A stretch of 64,000 bases of DNA, taken from NCBI RefSeq assembly GCF_013366925.1, contig NZ_JAALDK010000001.1, forward strand, positions 2,859,089-2,923,088. The letters run 5' to 3'. Position numbers and translations under genes: made by a program. The notes under the pieces were generated by a model, which had not been told where the DNA came from, ran no database searches, and was given only the letters and a program-made list of their open reading frames with translations. Origin of the DNA: Paraburkholderia youngii (GTDB lineage Bacteria; Pseudomonadota; Gammaproteobacteria; Burkholderiales; Burkholderiaceae). Position 1 is the first letter of the stretch; each line of letters begins with the position of its first letter. Positions 29,692 through 40,115 of this stretch are shown here, piece after piece.

Positions 29692-29964
29692 ATGACCGAT
29701 ACATCGCATCAGTCCGACCCTCTCCGCCGTGCGCGTCTTCGCTGGCGCGCACGGCGGGGCCTGCTGGAAAACGACCTGATTTTCGAGCGTTTTTTCAGCC
29801 GATATGAGCATGACCTCAGCGATGCCGACGTTGGCGCACTCACGCGCCTGCTCGAGCTGAGCGATAACGACCTGATGGACTTGCTGCTCGCACGCAAGGA
29901 ACCAGAAGGCGATCTAGCCGACCCGGACGTGGTCCGGGTTCTGGAGTTGCTGCGCAATGCTTGA
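29692..29964 (+). CDS. sdhE: FAD assembly factor SdhE
   Basis: A 90-residue protein of the SdhE/Sdh5 family, which promotes covalent flavinylation of SdhA. The conserved RGxxE motif is present in RARRGLLENDLIFERFF near the N terminus, followed by the DLMDLLLARKEP helix. It lies between sdhB and gltA, 84 bases after sdhB, the usual beta-proteobacterial position. Confidence 0.94.
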   Translation: MTDTSHQSDPLRRARLRWRARRGLLENDLIFERFFSRYEHDLSDADVGALTRLLELSDNDLMDLLLARKEPEGDLADPDVVRVLELLRNA

Positions 29965-30036
29965 GCGCCGCCAGTCCGTTGTTCCAGGCGTGCAATTATC
30001 GAAACCCTGTATCCATACTTCGATTGAGGATGTGCT

Positions 30037-31338
30037 ATGACCCCGTCAGATGTTAAAGCCACGCTATCGTTCAGCGACAATTCGCCGAGCGTTGAAATGC
30101 CGATTTACAAGGGCACGATTGGCCCGGATGTAATCGACATTCGCAAACTGTACGGCCAGACCGGCAAATTCACGTACGACCCGGGCTTCATGTCGACGGC
30201 GGCGTGCAATTCGGCGATCACCTACATCGACGGCGACAAGGGCGAACTGCTCTACCGCGGCTACGCGATCGACAACCTCGCGCAGAACGCCGACTTCCTC
30301 GAAACCTGCTATCTGCTGCTGAACGGCGAACTGCCGAACGAAAAGCAGAAGACCGAATTCGTCGGCACCGTCACGAAGCACACGATGGTGCACGAGCAGA
30401 TGCAGTTCTTCTTCCGCGGCTTCCGCCGCGACGCGCACCCGATGGCGATTCTCGTCGCCGCAGTCGGCGCGCTGTCGGCGTTCTACCACGACTCGCTCGA
30501 CATCAATAACCCGCGTCACCGCGAAGTGTCGGCGATCCGCATGATCGCCAAGTTGCCCACGCTGGTCGCAATGGCGTACAAGTACAGCATCGGCCAGCCG
30601 TTCGTATATCCGAAGAACGACCTGTCGTACAGCGCAAACTTCATGCGCATGATGTTCTCGAATCCGTGCGAAGAGTACGTGGTCAACGACGTGCTGGTGC
30701 GCGCGCTCGACCGTATCCTGATCCTGCACGCGGACCACGAGCAGAACGCGTCGACGTCGACCGTGCGTCTCGCCGGTTCGTCGGGTGCGAATCCGTTCGC
30801 GTGTATCGCGGCGGGTATCGCGTGTCTGTGGGGCCCGGCGCACGGCGGTGCGAACGAAGCCGCACTGAACATGCTGGAAGAAATCGGCTCGGTCGACAAC
30901 ATTCCCGAGTTCATCAAGCAGGTGAAGGACAAGAACTCGGGCGTGAAGCTGATGGGCTTCGGTCACCGCGTGTACAAGAACTATGATCCGCGCGCGAAGC
31001 TGATGCGCGAAACCTGCCACGAAGTGCTCGAAGAGCTGGGCCTGCACGACGACCCGCTGTTCAAGCTCGCAATGGAACTCGAAAAGATCGCGCTCGAAGA
31101 CGAATACTTCGTGTCGCGCAAGCTGTACCCGAACGTCGACTTCTACTCGGGTATCGTGCAGCGCGCGCTGGGCATTCCGACGTCGATGTTCACGTGTATC
31201 TTCGCGATGGCGCGTACGGTCGGCTGGATCGCGCAGTGGAACGAAATGATCGCTGATCCTGAGCAGAAGATTGGTCGTCCGCGTCAGCTGTTCGTCGGCG
31301 AGACGCTGCGTCAAGCGAAGCCGATCGCACAGCGCTAA
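30037..31338 (+). CDS. gltA: citrate synthase (type II, hexameric class)
   Basis: A 433-residue citrate synthase that condenses acetyl-CoA and oxaloacetate. The Gram-negative type N-terminal domain is present, and the active-site blocks [32 protein letters not shown] and [13 protein letters not shown] contain the catalytic His and Asp. GAGGA lies just before the ATG. It ends the sdh operon and is followed by a terminator. A second citrate synthase paralogue, prpC, lies 8 kb away on the opposite strand. Confidence 0.97.
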   Translation: MTPSDVKATLSFSDNSPSVEMPIYKGTIGPDVIDIRKLYGQTGKFTYDPGFMSTAACNSAITYIDGDKGELLYRGYAIDNLAQNADFLETCYLLLNGELPNEKQKTEFVGTVTKHTMVHEQMQFFFRGFRRDAHPMAILVAAVGALSAFYHDSLDINNPRHREVSAIRMIAKLPTLVAMAYKYSIGQPFVYPKNDLSYSANFMRMMFSNPCEEYVVNDVLVRALDRILILHADHEQNASTSTVRLAGSSGANPFACIAAGIACLWGPAHGGANEAALNMLEEIGSVDNIPEFIKQVKDKNSGVKLMGFGHRVYKNYDPRAKLMRETCHEVLEELGLHDDPLFKLAMELEKIALEDEYFVSRKLYPNVDFYSGIVQRALGIPTSMFTCIFAMARTVGWIAQWNEMIADPEQKIGRPRQLFVGETLRQAKPIAQR

Positions 31339-31657
31339 GCGCTGATCGACCGCGATACGCGCGCCTGGCCGCGGCATTCGTGCCGCGCACAAGCGCGAAA
31401 TCGGAGCAAATAAAACGCCTCAACGGGTCTACCGTTGGGGCGTTTCCGTTTCTGCGGCCACAGCGGGTCGTGCATGCGGCGCATTGGCGGCGCCGCTCGC
31501 CGATGCTTGCCGGGTAACACCGATACAGGTATTGGCACTACCAGCCAACTCCATGTTTTTTATCGGTTTTTTCGCTGTTTAAGCAGCCCATCGCGGTGCG
31601 TCGCGTGGCATAATCGACCGACACAGTCAGCCCGCAGTCATTACTACCCCGCATACC
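31339..31657. other. 319-base intergenic region gltA / leuC
   Basis: It contains the gltA terminator (31413-31445) and probably the leuC promoter, with CATAAT at 31609-31614 as a candidate -10, about 45 bases before the leuC start. I see no leucine-rich leader peptide. Confidence 0.5.
31413..31445 (+). terminator. terminator of the sdh-gltA operon
   Basis: A 14-bp stem (AAACGCCTCAACGG with CCGTTGGGGCGTTT, one G-T pair) with a 5-base loop is followed by a T-rich stretch (TTTCCGTTTC). Confidence 0.8.
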
Positions 31658-33067
31658 ATGGCACAGACTCTCTACGACAAATTGTGGAACACGCACGTGG
31701 TCCACACGGAAGACGACGGCACCGCGATTCTCTACATCGACCGTCACCTGCTGCATGAAGTGACCAGCCCGCAGGCGTTCGAAGGCCTGAAAATGGCTCA
31801 CCGTCCGGTGTGGCGCATCAGCGCGAACCTGGCCGTGTCCGACCACAACGTGCCAACCACGGACCGCAGCCACGGCATCGCCGATCCGGTCTCGAAGCTG
31901 CAGGTCGACACGCTCGACGCGAACTGCGACGCCTTCGGCATCACGCAGTTCAAGATGAACGACCAGCGTCAGGGCATCGTCCACATCATCGGGCCGGAAC
32001 AGGGCGCTACGCTGCCGGGTATGACGATCGTCTGCGGCGACTCGCACACGTCCACGCACGGCGCGTTCGGCGCGCTCGCGCATGGCATCGGCACGTCGGA
32101 AGTCGAGCACGTGCTGGCCACGCAAACGCTGCTGCAGAAGAAGAGCAAGAACATGCTCGTCAAGGTCGAGGGGCAATTGCCGCGCGGCTGTACCGCGAAG
32201 GACATCGTGCTCGCGATCATCGGCAAGATCGGCACCGCGGGCGGTACCGGTTACGCGATGGAATTCGGCGGCTCGACGATCCGTTCGCTGACGATGGAGG
32301 GCCGAATGACGGTCTGCAACATGGCGATCGAAGCGGGCGCGCGCGCCGGCATGGTCGCCGTCGACGACACCACGGTCGAATACCTGAAAGGCCGTCCGTT
32401 CTCGCCGCAGGGCGTCGAGTGGGATCACGCGGTCGAGTACTGGAAGCAGTTCAAGTCGGACGAGGGCGCGCATTTCGATCGCGTGGTCGAGCTGAACGCG
32501 GCCGAAATCGTGCCGCAGGTGACTTGGGGCACGTCGCCGGAAATGGTCACGCCGGTCGACGGCCGCGTGCCGGATCCGGAGCGCGAGAAGGACCCGGTCA
32601 AGCGCGACGCGATGGAGCGTGCGCTCAAGTACATGGCGCTCGAGCCGAACGCGCCGATCGAGTCGATCAAGCCGGATAAAATCTTCATCGGGTCGTGCAC
32701 CAACGCGCGCATCGAAGACATTCGCGCCGCGGCTTACGTCGTGAAGAAGCTCGGCCGCCGCCTCGCGCCGAACATCCGTCTGGCGATGGTCGTGCCGGGT
32801 TCGGGGCTCGTGAAGGCGCAGGCGGAGCGTGAAGGCCTCGACAAGGTCTTTACCGAGGCCGGGTTCGAATGGCGTGAACCGGGTTGCTCGATGTGTCTGG
32901 CGATGAACGCCGACCGGCTCGAGCCGGGCGAGCGCTGCGCGTCCACGTCGAACCGGAACTTCGAAGGTCGTCAGGGCGCCGGTGGGCGCACGCACCTGGT
33001 GAGCCCCGCAATGGCCGCGGCTGCAGCCATCGAAGGGCATTTCGTCGACATTCGCAAGCTTGGATGA
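31658..33067 (+). CDS. leuC: 3-isopropylmalate dehydratase large subunit
   Basis: A 469-residue aconitase-superfamily subunit that, with LeuD, isomerises 2- to 3-isopropylmalate in leucine biosynthesis. The [4Fe-4S] cluster cysteines lie in [13 protein letters not shown] and [26 protein letters not shown] and NFEGRQG are further family motifs. It is the first gene of leuC-entericidin-leuD-leuB and overlaps the next gene by four bases (ATGA). Confidence 0.97.
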   Translation: MAQTLYDKLWNTHVVHTEDDGTAILYIDRHLLHEVTSPQAFEGLKMAHRPVWRISANLAVSDHNVPTTDRSHGIADPVSKLQVDTLDANCDAFGITQFKMNDQRQGIVHIIGPEQGATLPGMTIVCGDSHTSTHGAFGALAHGIGTSEVEHVLATQTLLQKKSKNMLVKVEGQLPRGCTAKDIVLAIIGKIGTAGGTGYAMEFGGSTIRSLTMEGRMTVCNMAIEAGARAGMVAVDDTTVEYLKGRPFSPQGVEWDHAVEYWKQFKSDEGAHFDRVVELNAAEIVPQVTWGTSPEMVTPVDGRVPDPEREKDPVKRDAMERALKYMALEPNAPIESIKPDKIFIGSCTNARIEDIRAAAYVVKKLGRRLAPNIRLAMVVPGSGLVKAQAEREGLDKVFTEAGFEWREPGCSMCLAMNADRLEPGERCASTSNRNFEGRQGAGGRTHLVSPAMAAAAAIEGHFVDIRKLG

Positions 33068-33231
33068 ATCGCATGATGAAGAACATGAATCGCATCACTC
33101 TATTGCGCCGCTTCGCACTCGGCACGCTCGCCGGGCTTCTGCTCGGCCTCGCCGGATGCAACACGGTGCACGGATTCGGCCAGGACATGTCGCACCTCGG
33201 CAATTCGATCAGCAATCACGCTGAGAAATAA
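33064..33231 (+). CDS. entericidin A/B family small lipoprotein
   Basis: A 55-residue lipoprotein with a basic N terminus, hydrophobic core and lipobox LAGC ([18 protein letters not shown]). The mature peptide of about 24 residues, [18 protein letters not shown], is typical of entericidins, small envelope lipoproteins linked in E. coli to stress-induced lysis. The ATG at 33064 overlaps the leuC stop; other in-frame ATGs at 33073, 33076 and 33085 are possible starts. It lies inside the leu operon between the two isopropylmalate isomerase subunits. Confidence 0.85.
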   Translation: MNRMMKNMNRITLLRRFALGTLAGLLLGLAGCNTVHGFGQDMSHLGNSISNHAEK

Positions 33232-33314
33232 GCGGTTTTTGATTTTTGCCGGCGATGCGGCGCGGGGGTCCAACCGCCGGTCGCATCGCCCGGTCCTGAA
33301 CAGGCGCAAGCGTC

Positions 33315-33968
33315 ATGGATAAATTCATCGTACACACCGGCGTCGTGGCGCCGCTCGATCGCGAGAACGTCGACACGGACGCGATCATTCCGAAGCAGTT
33401 CCTGAAGTCGATCAAGCGCACGGGCTTCGGTCCGAACGCGTTCGACGAATGGCGCTACCTCGACCACGGCGAACCGGGTCAGGACAACTCGAAGCGTCCG
33501 CTGAACCCGGACTTCGTGCTGAACCAGCCGCGCTATCAGGGCGCCTCGGTGCTGCTCGCGCGCAAGAATTTCGGTTGCGGCAGCTCGCGCGAACACGCGC
33601 CCTGGGCGTTGCAGCAGTACGGCTTTCGCGCACTGATCGCGCCGAGCTTCGCCGACATCTTTTACAACAACTGCTTCAAGAACGGCGTGCTGCCGATCGT
33701 GCTGACCGAACAGCAGGTCGATCATCTGTTCAACGAGACGTACGCATTCAACGGCTTCGAGCTGACGATCGACCTCGAAGCGCAAGTCGTGCGCACGGCC
33801 GACGGCGGCACCGAATATCCGTTCGAAGTCGCGGCGTTCCGCAAGTACTGCCTGCTGAACGGTTTCGACGACATCGGTCTCACGCTGCGTCACGCGGACA
33901 AGATCCGCCAGTTCGAAGCGGAGCGTCTCGCGAAGCAACCGTGGCTGAACAATCGCCTCGTCCGTTAG
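33315..33968 (+). CDS. leuD: 3-isopropylmalate dehydratase small subunit
   Basis: A 217-residue swivel-domain subunit that partners LeuC. The conserved blocks [27 protein letters not shown] and [16 protein letters not shown] contain the substrate-binding residues. It is separated from leuC by the entericidin gene and an 83-base spacer. Confidence 0.97.
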   Translation: MDKFIVHTGVVAPLDRENVDTDAIIPKQFLKSIKRTGFGPNAFDEWRYLDHGEPGQDNSKRPLNPDFVLNQPRYQGASVLLARKNFGCGSSREHAPWALQQYGFRALIAPSFADIFYNNCFKNGVLPIVLTEQQVDHLFNETYAFNGFELTIDLEAQVVRTADGGTEYPFEVAAFRKYCLLNGFDDIGLTLRHADKIRQFEAERLAKQPWLNNRLVR

Positions 33969-34055
33969 GCGAACCCGTGAGAACGTAGGCGCGTCTGGTC
34001 CGCGCCCGCGTCGGTTTGCGCGAAAAACACCCGAAAAAATCATCAAGGAATTCGC

Positions 34056-35123
34056 ATGAAGATCGCAGTATTGCCGGGCGACGGCATCGGTCCCGAAATC
34101 GTCAAGGAGGCCGTCAAGGTCCTGAACGTGCTCGGCGAGAAGTTCGAACTCGAAGAAGCGCCGGTCGGCGGCGCGGGCTACGAAGCGAAGGGCCATCCGC
34201 TGCCCGATTCGACGCTCGCACTGGCGAAGGAAGCCGACGCGATCCTGTTCGGCGCGGTCGGCGACTGGAAATACGACAAGCTCGAACGCGCTCTGCGCCC
34301 GGAGCAGGCGATCCTCGGTCTGCGCAAGCACCTGGAACTGTTCGCGAACTTCCGTCCGGCGATCTGCTACCCGCAACTGACGGGTGCGTCGTCGCTGAAG
34401 GAAGAGATCGTTTCGGGTCTCGACATCCTGATCGTGCGCGAACTGAACGGCGACATCTACTTCGGCGCGCCGCGCGGCGTGCGTACGTCGCCGGACGGCC
34501 TGTTCGCCGGCGCGAAGGAAGGCTTCGACACGATGCGCTATTCGGAACCGGAAGTGCGCCGCATCGCGCACGTCGCGTTCCAGGCGGCGCAAAAGCGCGG
34601 CAAGAAGCTGACCTCGGTCGATAAAGCCAATGTGCTCGAAACGTCGCAGTTCTGGAAGGACGTGATGATCGACGTGTCGAAGGAATATGCGGACGTCGAG
34701 CTGTCGCACATGTACGTCGACAACGCCGCGATGCAGCTCGTGAAGGCGCCGAAGTCGTTCGACGTGATCGTGACGGGCAACATGTTCGGCGACATCCTTT
34801 CCGACGAAGCGGCCATGCTGACCGGCTCGATCGGCATGCTGCCGTCGGCGTCGCTCGACAAGAACAACAAGGGCTTGTACGAGCCGTCGCACGGTTCCGC
34901 GCCGGATATCGCCGGCAAGGGCGTTGCGAATCCGCTCGCTACGATTCTCTCCGCCGCGATGATGTTGCGCTATTCGTTGAATAAGGCCGAGCAGGCTGAT
35001 CGCATCGAAACCGCGGTGAAGAAGGTGCTCGAACAAGGCTATCGCACCGGCGACATTCTCACGCCGGGTTGCAAGCAGGTCGGCACCGCCGCGATGGGTG
35101 ATGCCGTCGTGGCCGCGCTGTAA
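34056..35123 (+). CDS. leuB: 3-isopropylmalate dehydrogenase
   Basis: A 355-residue NAD-dependent enzyme that oxidises and decarboxylates 3-isopropylmalate. It has the N-terminal [12 protein letters not shown], substrate arginines in [25 protein letters not shown], the metal/NAD block [27 protein letters not shown], and the cofactor loop [14 protein letters not shown]. It ends the leu cluster and is followed by a hairpin that separates it from the asd leader. Confidence 0.97.
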   Translation: MKIAVLPGDGIGPEIVKEAVKVLNVLGEKFELEEAPVGGAGYEAKGHPLPDSTLALAKEADAILFGAVGDWKYDKLERALRPEQAILGLRKHLELFANFRPAICYPQLTGASSLKEEIVSGLDILIVRELNGDIYFGAPRGVRTSPDGLFAGAKEGFDTMRYSEPEVRRIAHVAFQAAQKRGKKLTSVDKANVLETSQFWKDVMIDVSKEYADVELSHMYVDNAAMQLVKAPKSFDVIVTGNMFGDILSDEAAMLTGSIGMLPSASLDKNNKGLYEPSHGSAPDIAGKGVANPLATILSAAMMLRYSLNKAEQADRIETAVKKVLEQGYRTGDILTPGCKQVGTAAMGDAVVAAL

Positions 35124-35163
35124 AACGCGTGCAGTAGTTAGATCACCAATACTGATCGTTAAA

Positions 35164-35197
35164 GCGCGAATCCGCCTTGAAACAGGCCGATTCGCGC
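35164..35197 (+). terminator. hairpin after leuB
   Basis: A perfect 9-bp stem GCGCGAATC/GATTCGCGC with a 16-base loop lies 40 bases after the leuB stop. There is no T-run, so termination here is a guess. Confidence 0.45.
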
Positions 35198-35249
35198 GTC
35201 ATACGGCGAAGAACGCCGCCAGTTTTCTGTTTTCGTGTATATTGTTGCG

Positions 35250-35366
35250 ATGGCTCAGATCTCCCAAATCTCCTCGATTTCCAAATTGCACGGCACAACG
35301 GCCCGTGCAATCGAGTTCGCCATTACCATCAAAACCATTACCCCGAAAACGATCACGAAGCGCTGA
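35250..35366 (+). CDS. Ile/Thr/Lys-rich leader peptide upstream of asd
   Basis: A 38-codon ORF starts with ATG at 35250 (MAQISQISSISK...) and ends with TGA at 35364-35366, 84 bases before asd. Residues 25-37 are four Ile, five Thr, three Lys and one Pro (AITIKTITPKTITK). Thr, Ile and Lys are all made from aspartate semialdehyde, the product of Asd. The pattern is like ThrL of E. coli, the attenuation leader of thrABC. A 7-bp inverted repeat (ACGATCA 35349-35355, TGATCGT 35364-35370) overlaps its last codons and stop. It has no clear Shine-Dalgarno sequence; a TATATT seven bases upstream would give a near-leaderless transcript. I infer a regulatory, not structural, peptide. Confidence 0.6.
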   Translation: MAQISQISSISKLHGTTARAIEFAITIKTITPKTITKR

Positions 35367-35384
35367 TCGTCCGTCGTGCCCGCC

Positions 35385-35426
35385 CATCTTCCCCGCGCGG
35401 TCACTGCGGGCAAAGATGCGGGGAAG
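35385..35426 (+). promoter_or_regulatory. two mutually exclusive hairpins in the asd leader
   Basis: Hairpin A pairs CATCTT (35385-35390) with AAGATG (35413-35418), and CCCGC with GCGGG inside. Hairpin B pairs CTTCCCCGC (35388-35396) with GCGGGGAAG (35418-35426), followed by TTT. They share the same left arm, so only one can form. Hairpin B resembles a terminator but with a weak T-run. Confidence 0.5.
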
Positions 35427-35450
35427 TTTCCATTCGAAGGGTATGAAGTC

Positions 35451-36572
35451 ATGAACGTAGGTCTCGTAGGTTGGCGCGGCATGGTCGGCAGCGTCCTGAT
35501 GCAACGCATGCAGCAGGAAGGCGATTTCGACTTGATCGAACCGGTGTTTTTCAGCACCAGCAACGCGGGTGGCAACGCGCCGTCGTTCGCCAAAAACGAG
35601 ACCAAGCTCAAAGATGCGACAAGCATCGAAGACCTGAAGAAGTGCGACGCGATCATCTCCTGCCAAGGCGGTGACTACACGAACGAAGTGTTCCCGAAGC
35701 TGCGCGCGGCCGGCTGGAACGGTTACTGGATCGACGCGGCTTCGTCGCTGCGCATGAAGGACGATGCGGTCATCATTCTCGATCCGGTCAACCTCGACGT
35801 GATCAAGAACGCGCTCGTCAAAGGTCAGAAGAACTTCATCGGCGGCAACTGCACGGTCAGCCTCATGCTGATGGCGCTGGGCGGCCTGTTCCGCGAAAAC
35901 CTCGTCGACTGGATGACGGCCATGACTTACCAGGCCGCATCGGGCGCGGGCGCGCAGAACATGCGCGAATTGCTGTCACAAATGGGCACGCTGAACGGCG
36001 CGGTGAAGAACGAACTGGCTGACCCGGCTTCGGCGATTCTCGACATCGACCGCCGCGTGCTCGAAGCGATGAACAGCGACAGCATGCCGACCGACCATTT
36101 CGGCGTGCCGCTCGCGGGCTCGCTGATTCCGTGGATCGACAAGGATCTCGGCAACGGCATGTCGAAGGAAGAGTGGAAGGGCGGCGCGGAAACCAACAAG
36201 ATTCTCGGCAAGCCGGCCATGGGCACGCCGGGTTCGATTCCGGTCGACGGTCTATGCGTGCGAATCGGCGCAATGCGCTGTCACTCGCAAGCGCTGACGA
36301 TCAAGCTGAACAAGGACGTGCCGCTCGACGAAGTGAATAGCATCCTCGCGTCGGGCAACGACTGGGTCAAGGTCGTGCCGAACGAGCGCGAAGCGTCGAT
36401 GCGCGATCTGTCCCCGGCGGTCGTCACCGGTACGCTGACGGTGCCGGTCGGCCGCGTGCGCAAGCTCGCGATGGGTGGCGAATATCTGTCGGCCTTCACG
36501 GTCGGCGATCAGCTGCTGTGGGGCGCGGCTGAACCGCTGCGTCGTATGCTTCGCATTGTGCTCGACAAGTAA
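35451..36572 (+). CDS. asd: aspartate-semialdehyde dehydrogenase
   Basis: A 373-residue NADPH-dependent enzyme that reduces aspartyl phosphate to aspartate semialdehyde, the branch point to lysine/diaminopimelate, threonine, isoleucine and methionine. The NADP site [18 protein letters not shown] is at the N terminus and the catalytic Cys is Cys134 in [11 protein letters not shown]. It is the proteobacterial long form. The ATG at 35451 has CGAAGGG at a good distance; the longer open frame begins inside the leader hairpins. A strong terminator follows. Confidence 0.97.
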   Translation: MNVGLVGWRGMVGSVLMQRMQQEGDFDLIEPVFFSTSNAGGNAPSFAKNETKLKDATSIEDLKKCDAIISCQGGDYTNEVFPKLRAAGWNGYWIDAASSLRMKDDAVIILDPVNLDVIKNALVKGQKNFIGGNCTVSLMLMALGGLFRENLVDWMTAMTYQAASGAGAQNMRELLSQMGTLNGAVKNELADPASAILDIDRRVLEAMNSDSMPTDHFGVPLAGSLIPWIDKDLGNGMSKEEWKGGAETNKILGKPAMGTPGSIPVDGLCVRIGAMRCHSQALTIKLNKDVPLDEVNSILASGNDWVKVVPNEREASMRDLSPAVVTGTLTVPVGRVRKLAMGGEYLSAFTVGDQLLWGAAEPLRRMLRIVLDK

Positions 36573-36609
36573 AGTAAACTACGCGCTCACGACGCGTAGA
36601 CAACTCAAG

Positions 36610-36638
36610 AAGCGTCGCGCTTGCGCGGCGCTTTTTTT
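36610..36638 (+). terminator. intrinsic terminator of asd
   Basis: A stem AAGCGTCGCGC/GCGCGGCGCTT (one G-T pair) is followed by seven T, 40 bases after the asd stop. Confidence 0.88.
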
Positions 36639-36711
36639 CATTCTGTGCTCCGATCATCTTGTCTCTTTCCACTCGCAAAAAAGGCTGCGCGCTGACGCGC
36701 CAGGAGTCCCG

Positions 36712-39306
36712 ATGAACTTTCGACGCTCCGCTCTTCGGGCCATGTTCATTCGTCACGAGAAGGTGCGATTCAGCGGCCGTCCGGCGGCGATGGCCGCTGG
36801 TGCCGCTTTCGCCATTGCTTTGCTCGGCGGTGGCCCGGGCAATGCGCTTGCCGCGCCGGCTCGTGCCACGGGCACGCCGGATACCGCTTCCGCTGCCAGT
36901 TCCACTACCGCTGTCGTTGCCGTCGCCGCGGGCGCGCAGTACACCGTACACGCAGGGCAGTCGCTGAACGATGTCGCGATCGCTATTACGCAGTCGCATG
37001 ACCGCGCGGTTCTCGCGCGCGCGACGCGCGCATTGTTCGACACGAATCCGGCTGCGTTCATGAATCACGATCCGAGCCGCATGCGTGTGGGCGCGGTGTT
37101 GATTGTGCCGGCTCTCGATGCGTCGGGGGCCTTGGCGGCTTCGTCGACTGGGGCCGCGGCGGGGGCGTCCGAGTCCACGGCGGCTGTGCCCGCTTCCGCG
37201 CCGACGGCGGCACCTGCCGAGGCTGCGGCCAGCACGGCGAGTGCGGCCAGCGCCGCAGCTCAAGCGACGACGCCAGCCGCATCCGAGGTCTCTGGCGCGG
37301 CCAGCGCGGCGGTATCGACTGGCGCGGCGGCGGGCGGCTTGGCTTCGTCCGCGCCATTGGCCGGTTCGGGGCCCGTGGCGGCGAGTGGCACGCAGGAATG
37401 GACCGGATCGATTCAATCGGCGGCGAGCGCGCCTGCCGGGCAAGCGCCGTCGGCGGCAACCGCTACTGCACCGGCGGCCACAGCCGCGCAAGCGGCTTCG
37501 CAGCCGCGTCAGCAGGTGTCGAGTCTGCAGCAACTGCTGGCGCTGAAAAACCGTGTGCTGATGGAATTGCAGAAACACGGTATCGGCGGGGTGCCGGTCG
37601 CTTCGGGCCCGAAGCCGACGAGCGCTGCGCAGCCCGCAGCGGCAGGTTCAGCGGCGACAGTGCCCGTGGCGCCGCAGCACGCGAATGCGGCGACGTCGCC
37701 GTCGAATGAGGGCGGCCTGTCTCCGCACAATTTGAGCATCGCGGCGGCGGTGGGTGCGGCATTGGTCGTTCTGCTCGCGGCTCTGCGCATGGGTCGCCGC
37801 AAGCGCGAAAAGGAGGCTGCGGCGCGGGCTGCCGAGACGACTGATACCTCAGTGGCGGGATCGGCGGATAACGCCGATTCGCACGATGGCAGCGCGGTGG
37901 CAGGGCAGGCAGCGGTCACGGAAGCATCGGGCGCGCAAGATCAGGAGCTTGCGCGGCAGGCTGCTGCGGCGGCAGCGGCGGAGCATGCGGCTGCGGAGCG
38001 TGAGGCAGCCGAGCGGGCAGCGGCAGAAAGCGCGGCGGCAGAACGTGCAGAGGCCGAGCAGGCCGCTGCGGAAAGAGCCGCAGCCGAACAGGCCGCAGAG
38101 GAGCGAGCAGCAGCAGAGCGAGCAGCAGCAGAGCGAGCAGCAGCCGAGGAACATGCCGCGGCCGAACGCGTGGCAGCGGAACGCGCAGCAGCCGAACAAG
38201 CAGCAGCCGAACAAGCAGCAGCCGAACAAGCAGCAGCCGAACAAGCAGCAGCCGAACAGGCAGCAGCCGAACAGGCAGCGGCACGCGTCGCCGCCGAACA
38301 TGTGGAGGCGGAACGCACAGCAGCAGCGCGCATCGCAGCCGAGCGCGCCGCAGAGGAACCGGCGACACAGCATGCAGGCACGCCCGAACCCACCGCACCG
38401 ACGGCGCCACTCGCCGGCATCCCGCCGTCCAGCGAAAGCGAGCCGTCCACTGAGCCTCCATCGCTCGCACCGGCCACCGACGAGACGCTGCGCTCCGCGG
38501 CCACGGCCGCCAATCTCGCCGCCGCGGCAGAACTCGGCGCCGACGCGTTGCCGCTGGGGCCGCTCGAACCGGCCATCGGTGCAACGCAGGACGACGAGAA
38601 CGCGCATCGTGTGCAATGGGACGAGGAATCCACAGAAAGCCCGACCGCACCGCACACCGCGACGGCTGAACCGCAGTCTCCCCTGAACGTTCCACCCCCA
38701 GTGATCGATTTCACGCAACACCAGATCGAACCGCGCGCTACCACGTCGCTCGGTCAGCCGTTAGGCGACATCCCCGTGCCGACGCAACCCACGCCGTCCG
38801 CGCCGACCGACTTCCCGCGCGACGCCGTCGACGCATTCGGCAGCCTGAACATGCCGCTGCCGCCGCGCATCGAAGTGCCCACCGTCGGCGAAGCGGTGCC
38901 GTCCACGTCGCTGTCGACGCAACCGGTCGCATCGCCCGACACGACCGCGCAGCAGGCCTTCGGCGTCCACGGCGCGGACGACGACGCGCCGCACATCGCC
39001 GACCAGATCGCCGCCGGCACAGCGGGTCACGGCGCCGTCGCGGGTCTCGGCGCGGCTGGCTTCGGCGCGCTGAAGCTCGACTTCGACCTCGAGTTGCCGC
39101 CGAGCCCGGCCCAGCCGCTGCCGGCCTTCACGCCGGCCGATCTCGCCCGCATCGCGCGCAACAAGCTGGAGTTGGCCTCCGAGTACATCGAGCTCGGCGA
39201 TCTGGGGGGCGCCCGCGCGCTCATCAACGAAGTGATCGAAGCGAACGATCCAGCCACGCGCACCGAAGCCCGCGCGTTGCTTTCGACCCTCGCGCCGCTG
39301 TCGTGA
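36712..39306 (+). CDS. fimV: FimV/HubP-family polar landmark protein
   Basis: An 864-residue inner-membrane protein of the FimV/HubP family. In order: a signal-like N terminus (to about residue 48), a periplasmic LysM-type domain at about 77-133 ([16 protein letters not shown] ... VGAVLIVP) that binds peptidoglycan, a Pro/Ala/Ser linker, a transmembrane helix at about 341-360 followed by MGRRKREKE, a long Ala/Glu/Arg/Gln coiled coil, an acidic cytoplasmic region, and the conserved C-terminal FimV domain ([31 protein letters not shown]). FimV organises cell poles, type IV pili and chemotaxis. AGGAG precedes the ATG. Position between asd and truA matches Pseudomonas fimV. The coiled coil contains a perfect 15-bp tandem repeat. 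Confidence 0.85.
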   Translation: MNFRRSALRAMFIRHEKVRFSGRPAAMAAGAAFAIALLGGGPGNALAAPARATGTPDTASAASSTTAVVAVAAGAQYTVHAGQSLNDVAIAITQSHDRAVLARATRALFDTNPAAFMNHDPSRMRVGAVLIVPALDASGALAASSTGAAAGASESTAAVPASAPTAAPAEAAASTASAASAAAQATTPAASEVSGAASAAVSTGAAAGGLASSAPLAGSGPVAASGTQEWTGSIQSAASAPAGQAPSAATATAPAATAAQAASQPRQQVSSLQQLLALKNRVLMELQKHGIGGVPVASGPKPTSAAQPAAAGSAATVPVAPQHANAATSPSNEGGLSPHNLSIAAAVGAALVVLLAALRMGRRKREKEAAARAAETTDTSVAGSADNADSHDGSAVAGQAAVTEASGAQDQELARQAAAAAAAEHAAAEREAAERAAAESAAAERAEAEQAAAERAAAEQAAEERAAAERAAAERAAAEEHAAAERVAAERAAAEQAAAEQAAAEQAAAEQAAAEQAAAEQAAARVAAEHVEAERTAAARIAAERAAEEPATQHAGTPEPTAPTAPLAGIPPSSESEPSTEPPSLAPATDETLRSAATAANLAAAAELGADALPLGPLEPAIGATQDDENAHRVQWDEESTESPTAPHTATAEPQSPLNVPPPVIDFTQHQIEPRATTSLGQPLGDIPVPTQPTPSAPTDFPRDAVDAFGSLNMPLPPRIEVPTVGEAVPSTSLSTQPVASPDTTAQQAFGVHGADDDAPHIADQIAAGTAGHGAVAGLGAAGFGALKLDFDLELPPSPAQPLPAFTPADLARIARNKLELASEYIELGDLGGARALINEVIEANDPATRTEARALLSTLAPLS
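38185..38274 (+). repeat. 15-bp tandem repeat (6 copies) in fimV
   Basis: Six consecutive copies of GCAGCAGCCGAACAA (the last two ending CAG) encode AAAEQ in frame. A copy-number change would add or remove whole heptad-like pieces of coiled coil without a frameshift. More degenerate copies (GAGCGAGCAGCAGCA) lie just upstream near 38105. Confidence 0.92.
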
Positions 39307-40115
39307 AGCGCATCGCATTAGGCGTCCAGTACGACGGCGCCGCGTTCGCTGGATGGCAGTCGCAGCCGCACGGCAACACGGTTCAGGACGAACTCGAACG
39401 GGCGCTGCGCGAATTCACGCGCACGCCCGTGCACACGGTGGTCGCCGGCCGCACTGACCGCGGCGTGCATGGCTTGGGCCAGGTCGTACATTTCGACACC
39501 GAACTCGACCGCGTCGATATCTCCTGGGTGCGCGGCCCGAACGCGTTTCTGCCGAAGACGATCGGAGTGCAATGGGCCAAGCCGATGCCCGACGATTTTC
39601 ACGCGCGGTTTTCGGCATTCGAGCGGACCTATTACTACGTGCTGTACGTCAGTCCGGTTCGCTCACCGATGCTCACGACTCGCGCCGGCTGGGTGCACAC
39701 GCCACTCGACGTCGAAGCGATGCGCTCGGCCGCGGAGCATCTGATCGGCGAGCACGACTTTTCGGCTTTTCGTTCGTCGCAATGCCAGTCGAAGACGCCG
39801 TTCAAGCATCTGTACCAGATCGACGTCAAACGACAAGGTAACTTCGTGCATTTCCGCTTTCGCGCGAACGCCTTCCTGCATCACATGGTGCGCAACGTGA
39901 TGGGCTGTCTGATCGAAATCGGCAGCGGCCGCCGCCCGGCCGCGTGGATGGCTGACGTGCTCGCGAGCCGCAGCCGCGACTGCGCGGCGCCGACCTTCAT
40001 GCCCGACGGCCTGTATCTCGCGCAAGTGGGCTATCCTGAGCAATTCGGCGTGCCCGACCCGGTGACGGGCAGCGTGCCGTGGAGCAGCGTATGGACCGAG
40101 CAACCGGAAACATGA
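39303..40115 (+). CDS. truA: tRNA pseudouridine(38-40) synthase
   Basis: A 270-residue pseudouridine synthase that modifies the anticodon stem-loop positions 38-40 of tRNAs. The catalytic Asp52 is in the conserved [10 protein letters not shown] motif; other family blocks are [25 protein letters not shown] and [16 protein letters not shown]. It starts with GTG at 39303, overlapping the fimV stop (GTGA), and its own stop overlaps the trpF start (ATGA), so fimV, truA and trpF are probably translationally coupled. Confidence 0.96.
   Translation: MKRIALGVQYDGAAFAGWQSQPHGNTVQDELERALREFTRTPVHTVVAGRTDRGVHGLGQVVHFDTELDRVDISWVRGPNAFLPKTIGVQWAKPMPDDFHARFSAFERTYYYVLYVSPVRSPMLTTRAGWVHTPLDVEAMRSAAEHLIGEHDFSAFRSSQCQSKTPFKHLYQIDVKRQGNFVHFRFRANAFLHHMVRNVMGCLIEIGSGRRPAAWMADVLASRSRDCAAPTFMPDGLYLAQVGYPEQFGVPDPVTGSVPWSSVWTEQPET

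Larger units (their letters stand above)
35124..35450. other. 327-base leuB / asd intergenic region
   Basis: In order: a 9-bp hairpin (35164-35197, arms GCGCGAATC/GATTCGCGC) that may end leuB transcription, a possible -10 TATATT (35238-35243), a 38-codon leader ORF (35250-35366), two mutually exclusive hairpins (35385-35426), and the asd ribosome-binding site CGAAGGG (35435-35441). See the leader entry. Confidence 0.65.

Noticed and set aside
31553..31582. Nine-codon Phe-rich ORF (MFFIGFFAV) before leuC as an attenuation leader
   Set aside because: It contains no leucine codons, lies upstream of the likely leuC -10 (31609), and lacks a following terminator.
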